The notes beneath the pieces were generated by a model that worked only from the letters and a program-made list of their open reading frames with translations, had not been told where the DNA came from and did no database searches. From the NCBI GenBank assembly GCA_003023535.1, contig PXSC01000010.1, positions 1 to 16,469 on the forward strand: a stretch of 16,469 nucleotides of DNA, given 5' to 3'. Positions 7,069 through 12,418 of this stretch are shown here, piece after piece. The translations under genes and the position numbers were made by a program. How positions within the stretch are numbered: position 1 is the first letter of the stretch; each line of letters begins with the position of its first letter. Origin of the DNA: Halobacteriales archaeon QS_9_70_65 (GTDB lineage: Archaea > Halobacteriota > Halobacteria > Halobacteriales > Haloarculaceae).

Positions 7069-7188
7069 ATGACTCTGCTTCAGGCGGCGGGCGTGCCGGC
7101 GTCGCTGTTCACGCCGTCGGTGGTGTTTGTCGGGCTGGCGCTGCTGTTGCTCGGGGCGCTGCTGCTCGGGCTCCGGCTCCGGGCGTAG
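7069..7188 (+). CDS. 39-aa single-pass membrane peptide, unknown function
   Basis: I do not recognise a family. The ORF encodes MTLLQAAGVPASLFTPSVVF, a Leu/Ala/Gly-rich helix (VGLALLLLGALLLGL), and a basic end RLRA. It looks like one transmembrane segment with the C-terminus inside. The ATG is supported by the TATA box 28 nt upstream; the longer open frame to 6844 has no such signal. It stands 87 bp before the RNase P component 4 gene, which has its own promoter-like element, so the two need not be co-transcribed. It could be a membrane-complex accessory peptide; function is open. Confidence 0.6.
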   Translation: MTLLQAAGVPASLFTPSVVFVGLALLLLGALLLGLRLRA

Positions 7189-7246
7189 CGGTGTCGTGCG
7201 CTCGGTGGTCCGCCGTGTGGCGCGGCCGTCGTCCGATACGGAACGG

Positions 7247-7251
7247 CTAAA
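7247..7251 (+). promoter_or_regulatory. TATA-like element before RNase P component 4
   Basis: CTAAA within CGGCTAAACGCC is centred 27 nt upstream of the GTG at 7276, which fits a leaderless start and supports that GTG. Confidence 0.4.
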
Positions 7252-7275
7252 CGCCGGCGGCGAGAACGGCCCGAC

Positions 7276-7548
7276 GTGACCGTCGCCGCCGAGCGCATCG
7301 AACGGCTCCAGGACCTCGCCCGGGCGGCGGCCCGCGACGGCGAGGACGACCGCGCGCGGCGGTACGTCCGGCGGGCCCGCCGTATCGCCGAGCGGAACCG
7401 ACTGCCGCTGCCGGAGCGGTTCAAGTGGTTCAGCTGCGACGCCTGCGACGCCTACCTGGTGCCGGGCCGGAACGCCCGCGTCCGGACCCGGTCAGGCAAC
7501 GTCGTCGTCTCCTGCAACTGCGGGGAGCTGGCGCGGCACCCGTACTGA
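7276..7548 (+). CDS. rnp4: Ribonuclease P protein component 4 (Rpp21/Rpr2 type)
   Basis: A protein subunit of archaeal RNase P, which removes 5' leaders from pre-tRNA. The 90-aa product has the family layout: a basic helical half (RIERLQDLARAAARDGEDD, then RARRYVRRARRIAERNRL) and a zinc ribbon with Cys54, Cys57 (FSCDACDAYLVPGRNARVR) and Cys80, Cys82 (VVVSCNCGE). The end ARHPY is typical. The start is GTG at 7276, supported by the upstream TATA-like element. It heads a short operon with the YhbY-type RNA-binding protein (44 bp away) and MscS. Confidence 0.94.
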   Translation: MTVAAERIERLQDLARAAARDGEDDRARRYVRRARRIAERNRLPLPERFKWFSCDACDAYLVPGRNARVRTRSGNVVVSCNCGELARHPY

Positions 7549-7592
7549 CCCGGTGTGTCACCCTTTTCATTCCCCGCCCCCAACTCGGCGGC

Positions 7593-7841
7593 ATGACCGA
7601 CCGAACGCCGCACGAGCGGGCCCACGACGTCGACGTGACGGTGTGGGTCGGAAAGGCGGGTATCGACGCCGTCGTCGACGAGCTGTCCGACCAGCTCGAC
7701 GACCGCGGACCGGTGAAGGCGAAGTTCCTCCGGGCGGCCCGCGGCGGCACCACGACCGAGGAGCTGGCCGCCGACCTCGCCGACCGAGTCGGCGCCGAGG
7801 TCGTCGAGACGCGCGGCCATACGGCGGTGTTCTTCCGGTGA
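7593..7841 (+). CDS. YhbY/CRM-domain RNA-binding protein
   Basis: The 82-aa single-domain protein has the CRM (YhbY) fold signature: VTVWVGKAGIDAVVDELSDQ with the GxxG-type loop at G20-K21-A22-G23, then the strand GPVKAKFLRAA and the C-terminal VGAEVVETRGHTAVFFR. The bacterial homolog associates with pre-50S ribosomal subunits, so a role in ribosome or RNA maturation is likely, which fits its place directly after RNase P component 4. The ATG at 7593 begins the compact domain; the frame is open further upstream but overlaps rnp4. The stop codon overlaps the mscS GTG by GTGA. Confidence 0.87.
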   Translation: MTDRTPHERAHDVDVTVWVGKAGIDAVVDELSDQLDDRGPVKAKFLRAARGGTTTEELAADLADRVGAEVVETRGHTAVFFR

Positions 7842-8770
7842 TACTTCAGCAGGCCGAGGCCGCGAACGCTTCGAGTGTCGTCGGCAAGTTCCTCGTGGAG
7901 TACGTCGGCCTCTCGCCGGCCTTCGCCGACCCCATCGGCTACGCCGCACAGGGCGTCGTCGCGTTCGTCCTCCTGTACCTCGTAGGGAAGACCGCGGTAC
8001 TTCCGCTGGCCAGTCGCGCGATGGACCGTCGGGGGCTGGACACCAACGCCAAGAAACCGCTCCAAAGGATCGCGCTCATCGCGGTGCTGTTCGTGGCGCT
8101 GGCGGTTTCCTTCGGGGCGGCCGGCCGGGGAAGTCTCCTCACCTCGCTGGCGACGGTCGCCGCCGCGGCCACGCTCGCGATCGGGTTCGCGCTGCAGGTC
8201 GTCCTGCAGAACTTCGTCGCCGGCGTCTTCATCTTCGCCGAGAGGCCGTTTCGCATCGGCGACTGGATCAAGTGGAGCGACGGCGAGGGCGTCGTCGAGG
8301 ACATCAGCCTCCGGGTCACCCGCGTGCGGTCGTTCGACAACGAGTTGCTCACGGTGCCGAACTCCCAGCTGACCGACAACGTCCTGACGAACCCCGTCGA
8401 CGCCGACAAGCTCCGCGTGAAGTTCGTCTTCGGCATCGGCTACGACGACGACATCGAGCGGGCGACCGACATCATCCTTGAGGAGGCGACGGCCCACGAC
8501 GACGTCATGGACGACCCCGCGCCCTCCGTCCGACTGACCGAACTCGGCGGCTCCTCGGTCGGTCTGCAGTCCCGGATCTGGATCGCCGAACCCTCGCGGG
8601 CCGACTTCGTGTCGATTCGCGGCGAGTACGTCACCGCGGTGAAGCGGCGCTTCGACGAGGAGGGCATCGACATTCCCTATCCGCACCGCACGCTCACCGG
8701 CGGCATCGAGTTCGCCGACGGGCCGGTCGCGGCCGACGCCGGCGGCGAGACGGCGGCCGCCGAGGACTGA
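7838..8770 (+). CDS. mscS: MscS-family small-conductance mechanosensitive channel
   Basis: A 310-aa channel protein that would release solutes on hypo-osmotic shock. Three hydrophobic helices occur at about residues 34-55, 74-94 and 98-133, the last being the pore-lining helix with small residues (TVAAAATLAIGFALQVVLQN). The beta-domain signature follows: FIFAERPFRIGDWIKW, GVVEDISLRVTRVRSFDNELLTVPNSQL and N-P. The C-terminal alpha/beta domain ends in an acidic Ala-rich tail. The GTG at 7838 overlaps the yhbY stop (GTGA) and gives a short amphipathic N-terminus before TM1; other starts lie within TM1 or deep in the previous gene. Confidence 0.93.
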   Translation: MILQQAEAANASSVVGKFLVEYVGLSPAFADPIGYAAQGVVAFVLLYLVGKTAVLPLASRAMDRRGLDTNAKKPLQRIALIAVLFVALAVSFGAAGRGSLLTSLATVAAAATLAIGFALQVVLQNFVAGVFIFAERPFRIGDWIKWSDGEGVVEDISLRVTRVRSFDNELLTVPNSQLTDNVLTNPVDADKLRVKFVFGIGYDDDIERATDIILEEATAHDDVMDDPAPSVRLTELGGSSVGLQSRIWIAEPSRADFVSIRGEYVTAVKRRFDEEGIDIPYPHRTLTGGIEFADGPVAADAGGETAAAED

Positions 8771-8827
8771 CCATGCTCCGGCGACGGGTCGGGTCCCGAT
8801 CTCCCGGTCGCCGCCCGAGCCGAAAGG

Positions 8828-8834
8828 TACATAT
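8828..8834 (+). promoter_or_regulatory. TATA box of SRP RNA
   Basis: TACATAT, preceded by the purine-rich BRE-like CGAAAGG (8821-8827), lies about 25 nt before the predicted RNA 5' end near 8854-8858. Confidence 0.5.
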
Positions 8835-8853
8835 CGAAGACCCCGCAAGTCCA

Positions 8854-9171
8854 GAGTGGACTAGGTCGGGCGGTTAGGCCCCGCTCGTCACCCGCGCTAT
8901 GGTCTTCAGCGGGGGCCGAATCCGGGGTTCGTCTGGCCCGACCAGTGCGGGCCCCGCAAGCCAACGTCGAAGCCTCGTCCTGCGAGGGCAGCGGTCCCCG
9001 GTTCGGCGTCTGCAGGGACGCCCGACCGGCGTTAACCGCGGGTAATCCGCCAGGCACGGAAGTGAGCAGCGGACCCGCGGACAGCTGTCGCCCGCAGGGT
9101 CGCGGGGTGGAGGAGGCACGCGGGACTCCCCGTGCTGGAACGGACAGGCAACCCCCGGCGTCCGTTCACTC
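8854..9171 (+). ncRNA. ffs: Signal recognition particle RNA (7S RNA), archaeal type
   Basis: The RNA scaffold of SRP, which binds SRP54 and SRP19 and targets secreted and membrane proteins co-translationally. The SRP54-binding helix 8 is at 9051-9070 (CAGGCACGGAAGTGAGCAGC) with a GGAA tetraloop and the conserved asymmetric-loop sequence GAGCAGC. Helix 6 is at 9005-9022 (GGCGTC-TGCAGG-GACGCC) with a GNAR loop for SRP19. The Alu domain starts GGTCGGGCGGTTAGGCC (8864-8880). The 5' and 3' ends pair as helix 1 (GAGTG 8854-8858 with CACTC 9167-9171), which sets the boundaries to within about 10 nt. The length, about 318 nt, fits archaeal 7S RNA. A T-run follows at 9181-9185. Confidence 0.93.
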
Positions 9172-9173
9172 AT

Positions 9174-9294
9174 CCCGAACTTTTTGCACGGCGAGCCTCC
9201 GGCTCGCCGACAAAAATCCATGCGAATCGCCGAAGGCGATTCGCCGGATGACGAGAGGCGCCGTCGGCGCCTCTCGAACCACTTCGATGAAAAA
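9174..9294 (+). repeat. Terminator-like hairpin element, left copy, with 65-nt insertion
   Basis: In order: CCCGAAC, TTTTTG (9181-9186), a 9-bp stem with TCC loop (9189-9209), CAAAAA (9211-9216), then 65 extra nt with two triloop hairpins (9222-9244, 10 bp; 9252-9276, 11 bp), then CTTCGATGAAAAA (9282-9294). The right copy has the same parts without the extra 65 nt. The T-run sits 10 nt after the SRP RNA end, so it probably also terminates that transcript. Confidence 0.7.
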
Positions 9295-9597
9295 TAGCTC
9301 CCTCCTCCAGCCGCCTCGCGCCTGCGGCGCTCGGCGTCAGTCGTCGGTCGCTACCGGACGCTCGCTCCGCTCGCGTCCAGCGAGAACATCTCCACACATC
9401 AGAATCCTCGTCGTGTCAAGTAGCTTGTCAAGAGTCAACTCGACGCACGACCGTGGGGTTCTTGATCACGCTCGTTCGCCAGCATACGCCGAGCGTAGCG
9501 AGGCGTTTCACCGCGCGAGCGGCGAGCCGCGACCGCAGGGAGCGTCTCGCCTGCGAGCGCGGGACCAAGGGCCGATCATAGGGAGGCCCGCAGTGTT

Positions 9598-9653
9598 TTT
9601 TTCATCGAAGTTTTTGCCGGCGCGCCGCAGGCGCGCCGTGCAAAAAGTTCGGG
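9598..9653 (-). repeat. Terminator-like hairpin element, right copy (inverted)
   Basis: Read on the minus strand from 9653: CCCGAACTTTTTGCACGGCG is identical over 20 nt with the left copy at 9174-9193, then a 9-bp stem with 3-nt loop (9638-9618), CAAAAA (9616-9611), and directly CTTCGATGAAAAA (9610-9598). It begins immediately after the TAA stop of the minus-strand gene at 9654, so its T-run is well placed to end that transcript. Confidence 0.7.
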
Positions 9654-10091
9654 TTAAAAGACTCGCAGCGCCCGGCCGTACCAGACGCTGGCGGCCGGCA
9701 GCAGCGCGCCGGCAGCGGCCAGTAGCCAGCGGTGGTACTCGATGACGACGCCGGTCGTCAGCGGCCCGACGAGCGGCTCGGCCGTCGTCAGCTGTAGCGG
9801 CACCTCGCCCGGGACGGTGACGGCCCACACCCCGAGGACGATCGTCACCGCCAGTCCGAGGCCGACGCCGACGCCGGCGGCCGTCTCGGGAGCGGTGCGC
9901 TCCTCGCGGCCGGCGGCGAAGACGACGACGGCCACCAGCGCGAACAGCCCGCCGACCCACGGCGACAGCGCGCCGGCGCCGTAGTAGCTGCCGGCGTCGC
10001 CGTCGACGACCGCGTACGGCACGAGCAGCAGCCCGACCACCACGAGCGAGGCGACGATGCCGAGCGTCGGGGCCAGTCGGCGGCTCTCCAT
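9654..10091 (-). CDS. Hypothetical four-helix membrane protein
   Basis: The 145-aa protein starts MESRRLAPTLGIVASLVVVG and has four transmembrane segments: LGIVASLVVVGLLLVPYAVV, WVGGLFALVAVVVFAAG, VGVGLGLAVTIVLGVWAVTV and WLLAAAGALLPAASVWYGRA. Charged RREE/RALRV parts lie between and after them. It probably belongs to a haloarchaeal-only DUF family, but I cannot name it with confidence. The ATG at 10091 is supported by a TTAAGA element on the minus strand at 10120-10115, about 27 nt upstream, suggesting a leaderless transcript. The stop TAA is followed at once by the terminator-like repeat. Confidence 0.78.
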   Translation of the reverse strand: MESRRLAPTLGIVASLVVVGLLLVPYAVVDGDAGSYYGAGALSPWVGGLFALVAVVVFAAGREERTAPETAAGVGVGLGLAVTIVLGVWAVTVPGEVPLQLTTAEPLVGPLTTGVVIEYHRWLLAAAGALLPAASVWYGRALRVF

Positions 10092-10114
10092 GGCCGACGG
10101 TCGGGGCCGGGGCG

Positions 10115-10120
10115 TCTTAA
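10115..10120 (-). promoter_or_regulatory. TATA-like box for the 145-aa membrane protein
   Basis: TTAAGA on the minus strand lies about 27 nt before the ATG at 10091, with no SD between. Confidence 0.45.
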
Positions 10121-10184
10121 CCGGGCCGGATCCGGCCCGCCGGCCACCGCAAGGCACACCTATGCCGGCGTCGAAGCCGCCGGT

Positions 10185-10574
10185 ATGCCACTGGGAGGCG
10201 CGACGAAGAAAATACAGAAGCTCCTCGACACGGCCGAGGAACTGTACAACCGGATCGTCGAGCTCCGCGAACAGGTGATGGAGGTCCGCGAGACCGTCCA
10301 GGAGACGAACGAACGGATGGCGGTGCTGGAGAACCGCATCAGCCAGCAGGGAGCGATCCTCGAGGCGCTGGCCGAACACGAGGACATCGACGTCGACGAG
10401 CTGGTCACGGAAGTCGCCATCGAGGAAGCCGAACCGGCCGAGGGGGCCGACCCGGCCGAAGGGGCCGGATCGGCCGAGCGGGACGAGCAAGACGAGCAGG
10501 TCGACGACACGGGGGCGGAGACGGCGGCCGACGGCAGCGCCGTCCCGGACGCCGAGGCCGGCGACGAGGGCTGA
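10185..10574 (+). CDS. Haloarchaeal coiled-coil protein (DUF5798-like)
   Basis: The 129-aa product begins MPLGGATKKIQKLLDTAEEL, followed by a clear heptad coiled coil (about residues 10-65: YNRIVELREQVMEVRETV, ERMAVLENRISQQGAILEAL). A conserved-looking HEDIDVDELVTEVAIEEAE segment comes next, then a low-complexity acidic tail with PAEGADPAEGA repeats. From memory it resembles the haloarchaeal DUF5798 family; its function is unknown, and oligomerisation through the coiled coil is the only safe inference. The start has a CCTATG element about 24 nt upstream. Its TGA stop (10572-10574) directly abuts the TAG stop of the convergent CoA-binding gene (10575-10577), with no base between. Confidence 0.82.
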   Translation: MPLGGATKKIQKLLDTAEELYNRIVELREQVMEVRETVQETNERMAVLENRISQQGAILEALAEHEDIDVDELVTEVAIEEAEPAEGADPAEGAGSAERDEQDEQVDDTGAETAADGSAVPDAEAGDEG

Positions 10575-10982
10575 CTACGACAGTCGGCGGTACTCGACCT
10601 TCAGACAGCGGTCCTCGACGTACCGGCGCCCGGCGGCCTCGACGCGCTCGCCGGCCGCGGGGTCGCGGATGCCCTGCTGGGTCCAGACGGCCTCGACGTC
10701 GTCGCGTTCGAGCGCCTCGTCGACGATTCCGGCCACCTCCTCGCTGGGCCGGAACACGTCCACGATGTCGACGTTGGCCTCCACGTCGGCCAGCGAGTCG
10801 TACGCCTCCCGGCCGAGCACCTCGTCGGCGTGGGGGTTGACCGGGACGACCTCGTAGCCCTGTTCCTGCATGAACCGCGAGACGTCGTGGGCGGCCTTCC
10901 CCGGCGTCGACGAGCAGCCGACGACGGCGATGGCGTCCAGCGCGAGCAGGTCGCGGAGTTCGGCGTCGTTGTCAACCGGCAT
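10575..10982 (-). CDS. CoA-binding (YccU-type) Rossmann-fold protein
   Basis: A 135-aa single-domain protein. Its nucleotide-binding loop is AIAVVGCSSTPGKAAHDVSR (about residues 18-37), followed by GYEVVPVNPHADEVLGREAY, VDIVDVFRPSEEVAGIVDEA and VEAVWTQQGIRD, the order seen in YccU/YneT-type CoA-binding proteins related to the alpha subunit of succinyl-CoA synthetase. It lacks the catalytic His region and partner subunit of the synthetase, so it probably binds CoA or an acyl-CoA in a regulatory or unknown role. The ATG at 10982 is the natural start. Confidence 0.9.
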   Translation of the reverse strand: MPVDNDAELRDLLALDAIAVVGCSSTPGKAAHDVSRFMQEQGYEVVPVNPHADEVLGREAYDSLADVEANVDIVDVFRPSEEVAGIVDEALERDDVEAVWTQQGIRDPAAGERVEAAGRRYVEDRCLKVEYRRLS

Positions 10983-11037
10983 ACGGTCTCCTACGGCGCA
11001 GCGGCTTCAAAAAGCCTCCCGCGGCGTTCGCCGACGC

Positions 11038-11825
11038 TTACAGGACCACGGCGGCGCGCCCGGCGACGAAAGCGATCGCCGCCGCGAACATCGACGTCTT
11101 GAGCCACCGCTGGCCGGTCGCCGGCGCCCCGAAGGAGCGGTACATCGCTGCCAGCATCCCCGCGACGGCGGGCGCCAGCACCGCGAGATACGGCGGCCCG
11201 AAGGTGCCGCGCAGATACGGAACGGGGCTGGCGACGACGGCCGCGACGACGAAGACGGCCGCGACCGCCAGCGCCCGCTGCCGTCCGAGGACGATGGGCA
11301 GCGTCCGCAGCCCCTCCTCGCGGTCGCCGGCGACGTCCTCGACGTCCTTGACGATCTCGCGGGCCATCGTCGCGCTGGCCGCCAGCGCGAACAGCGCCAG
11401 CACGGACGCGCCGAGGTGCTCGCCGACGGCGAGTACGGCCTCGAGGGGGGCTACGGGAACGTCGCCGAGGTCGCCGCCGACGGCCGCCGCGCCGTAGAGG
11501 AACGTGCTGCCGGTCAGTGCGCCCACGAGCAGGTTCCCGACGCCCGGCCGAACAGCAGCCCGCTGAACGCCAGCGCCGCCCGCGGCGACACCGCCCCGCG
11601 CGGAATCGGCCGGTCGGGCCGGTTGACGGCGTCGATCTCGCGGTCGAAGTAGTCGTTGACGGCGTTGCCGCCGCCGGTCGCCAGCACCGTCGCGGCGACG
11701 GCCGCCGCCGCCTCCAGCGGTGCCGACAGCCCGCCGGCGACGAAGGCCCCGATGAACGTCAGCGCGCCCGCCGCGGCGGCGTTGCCCGGCCGGGTCAACT
11801 CCAGGAACCCGCGCGCCTGCTCCAT
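11038..11825 (-). pseudogene. ubiA: Digeranylgeranylglyceryl phosphate synthase (UbiA family), interrupted by a 1-nt deletion
   Basis: This enzyme attaches the second geranylgeranyl chain to geranylgeranylglyceryl phosphate, a core step of archaeal membrane lipid synthesis. The first frame (ATG 11825, MEQARGFLELTRPGNAAAAG) carries the first Asp-rich motif NDYFDREID (N57, D58, D61, D65) and DRPIPRG. At 11539-11552 the frame is lost: this frame ends in GRASGTCSWAH-stop, while a neighbouring frame continues VGNLLVGALTGSTFLYG and holds the second Asp-rich motif KDVEDVAGDREEG. The length of 788 nt is one short of 263 codons, so one missing base explains it; repaired, the enzyme is about 262 aa with the usual UbiA helices. 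As the enzyme should be essential, a sequencing or assembly error is more likely than gene death. Confidence 0.85.
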
Positions 11826-11883
11826 ACCGTCGGCTCCCGCCGCCGCCGCTTGAAGGCTCCGGAACCCCGGCGGAATGGACAGC

Positions 11884-11890
11884 GTTAAAC
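11884..11890 (+). promoter_or_regulatory. TATA-like box of tRNA-Arg
   Basis: GTTAAAC lies about 26-28 nt before the expected transcript start a few bases ahead of the tRNA 5' end at 11916. Confidence 0.45.
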
Positions 11891-11915
11891 CCGAAAGCCG
11901 GCTACGGGTGTGCGA

Positions 11916-11990
11916 GGGCGCTTAGCTCAGTCTGGACAGAGTACTTGGCTTCGGACCAAGCTGCCGCGGGTTCAAATCCTGCAGCGCCCA
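11916..11990 (+). tRNA. trnR: tRNA-Arg (anticodon UCG)
   Basis: A full cloverleaf of 75 nt. Acceptor stem GGGCGCT (11916-11922) pairs with AGCGCCC (11983-11989), with discriminator A11990. The D-arm is 11925-11942. The anticodon stem CTTGG/CCAAG (11944-11948/11956-11960) closes loop CTTCGGA with anticodon TCG at 11951-11953, reading CGA. The T-arm GCGGG-TTCAAAT-CCTGC is at 11966-11982. CCA is not encoded and no intron is present. The composition changes right after its 3' end, consistent with the tRNA being an integration boundary; no second copy of its 3' end occurs in the window. Confidence 0.96.
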
Positions 11991-12239
11991 TTCCTTCTCG
12001 GAACAACCCGAATTCACGAGACAGTGACAGGGTATCCATAGAGGAACCCTAAGACTGCTTGCAGATTTCGTTCCGCCGCGGAACGCCCCCTGACGCCGTT
12101 ACGCGAGCTCTAAATTCATTCACGGTAGAACCAGAGTTAAACTTGGTGAGGCGTCTGACAGAGTCATAAGCACAGCTTCGGGCCTATCTGGATTTTCGGA
12201 CTAGCCACGTTCCACTCCGGATGCTCAGCCGTTGTCGGT

Positions 12240-12267
12240 CATCGCAATCCCTTCGATTGAACCGATG
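12240..12267 (+). repeat. CRISPR-repeat-like hairpin upstream of cas6 (degenerate, tentative)
   Basis: CATCG-CAATC, loop CCTTC, GATTG, bulge AAC, CGATG: ten base pairs. The right side reads ATTGAACC (12256-12263), which differs by one base from ATTGAAGC, the 3' end of haloarchaeal type I-B repeats as I remember it, and CCCTT also occurs in those repeats. It is a single, shorter copy and not an array. It may be chance or a solitary degenerate repeat. Confidence 0.25.
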
Positions 12268-12400
12268 TGAACAATAATAACCTACCTAACCACAAGTATT
12301 AGAATGGTATGGTCTGGATTGGTTCTATGCTTTGTCACTCAACCGACCCCGCTCAGGGTGGGCCACACTTTTCACCCTTTTTGCTGTCAAGAGGCGCTGT

Positions 12401-12405
12401 GGAGG
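12401..12405 (+). promoter_or_regulatory. Shine-Dalgarno site of cas6 / Met-Arg mini-ORF
   Basis: GGAGG lies 8 nt before ATG 12414 (mini-ORF ATG-CGA-TGA) and 13 nt before ATG 12419 (cas6). A second purine run, GGGAG (12404-12408), lies 10 nt before the cas6 ATG. Strong SDs are unusual in this window, where genes look leaderless. Confidence 0.55.
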
Positions 12406-12418
12406 GAGAAGTGATGCG

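Larger units (their letters stand above)
9172..9653. other. Non-coding 482-bp block of hairpins between convergent transcripts
   Basis: No credible ORF. The block lies between the 3' end of SRP RNA (plus) and the 3' end of the membrane-protein gene (minus). It opens and closes with inverted copies of one element (separate entries) and contains further palindromes: 9222-9244, 9252-9276, 9313-9335, 9356-9378 and 9486-9506. 9379-9480 has a short less GC-rich piece with TGTCAAG/TGTCAAGAG repeats (9414-9420, 9427-9435). Nothing resembles a transposase. Confidence 0.75.
11991..12418 (+). other. Non-coding leader between tRNA-Arg and cas6
   Basis: These 428 bp hold no credible gene and are visibly less GC-rich than the DNA to the left. 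Noticed: a 7-bp triloop hairpin at 12069-12085 (CGTTCCG-CCG-CGGAACG), a repeat-like hairpin at 12240-12267, an A/T-rich tract 12266-12300 (AACAATAATAACC; AAGTATTAGAATGG) that is the best candidate promoter for the cas operon, and a strong SD (GGAGG 12401-12405) before the cas6 ATG. No CRISPR array is present. Confidence 0.6.

Noticed and set aside
9174..9653. Insertion sequence or MITE with terminal inverted repeats
   Set aside because: No target-site duplication was seen, no transposase is present, and each arm sits exactly at a transcript end, which a terminator element explains better.
11991..12418. CRISPR array next to the cas genes
   Set aside because: No sequence of about 30 nt recurs at regular spacing; only one degenerate repeat-like hairpin is present.
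12332..12418. 29-residue N-terminal extension of cas6 from a TTG
   Set aside because: The start codon is poor and has no SD, while ATG 12419 has a strong SD and begins the normal Cas6 first strand MRVLIDL.
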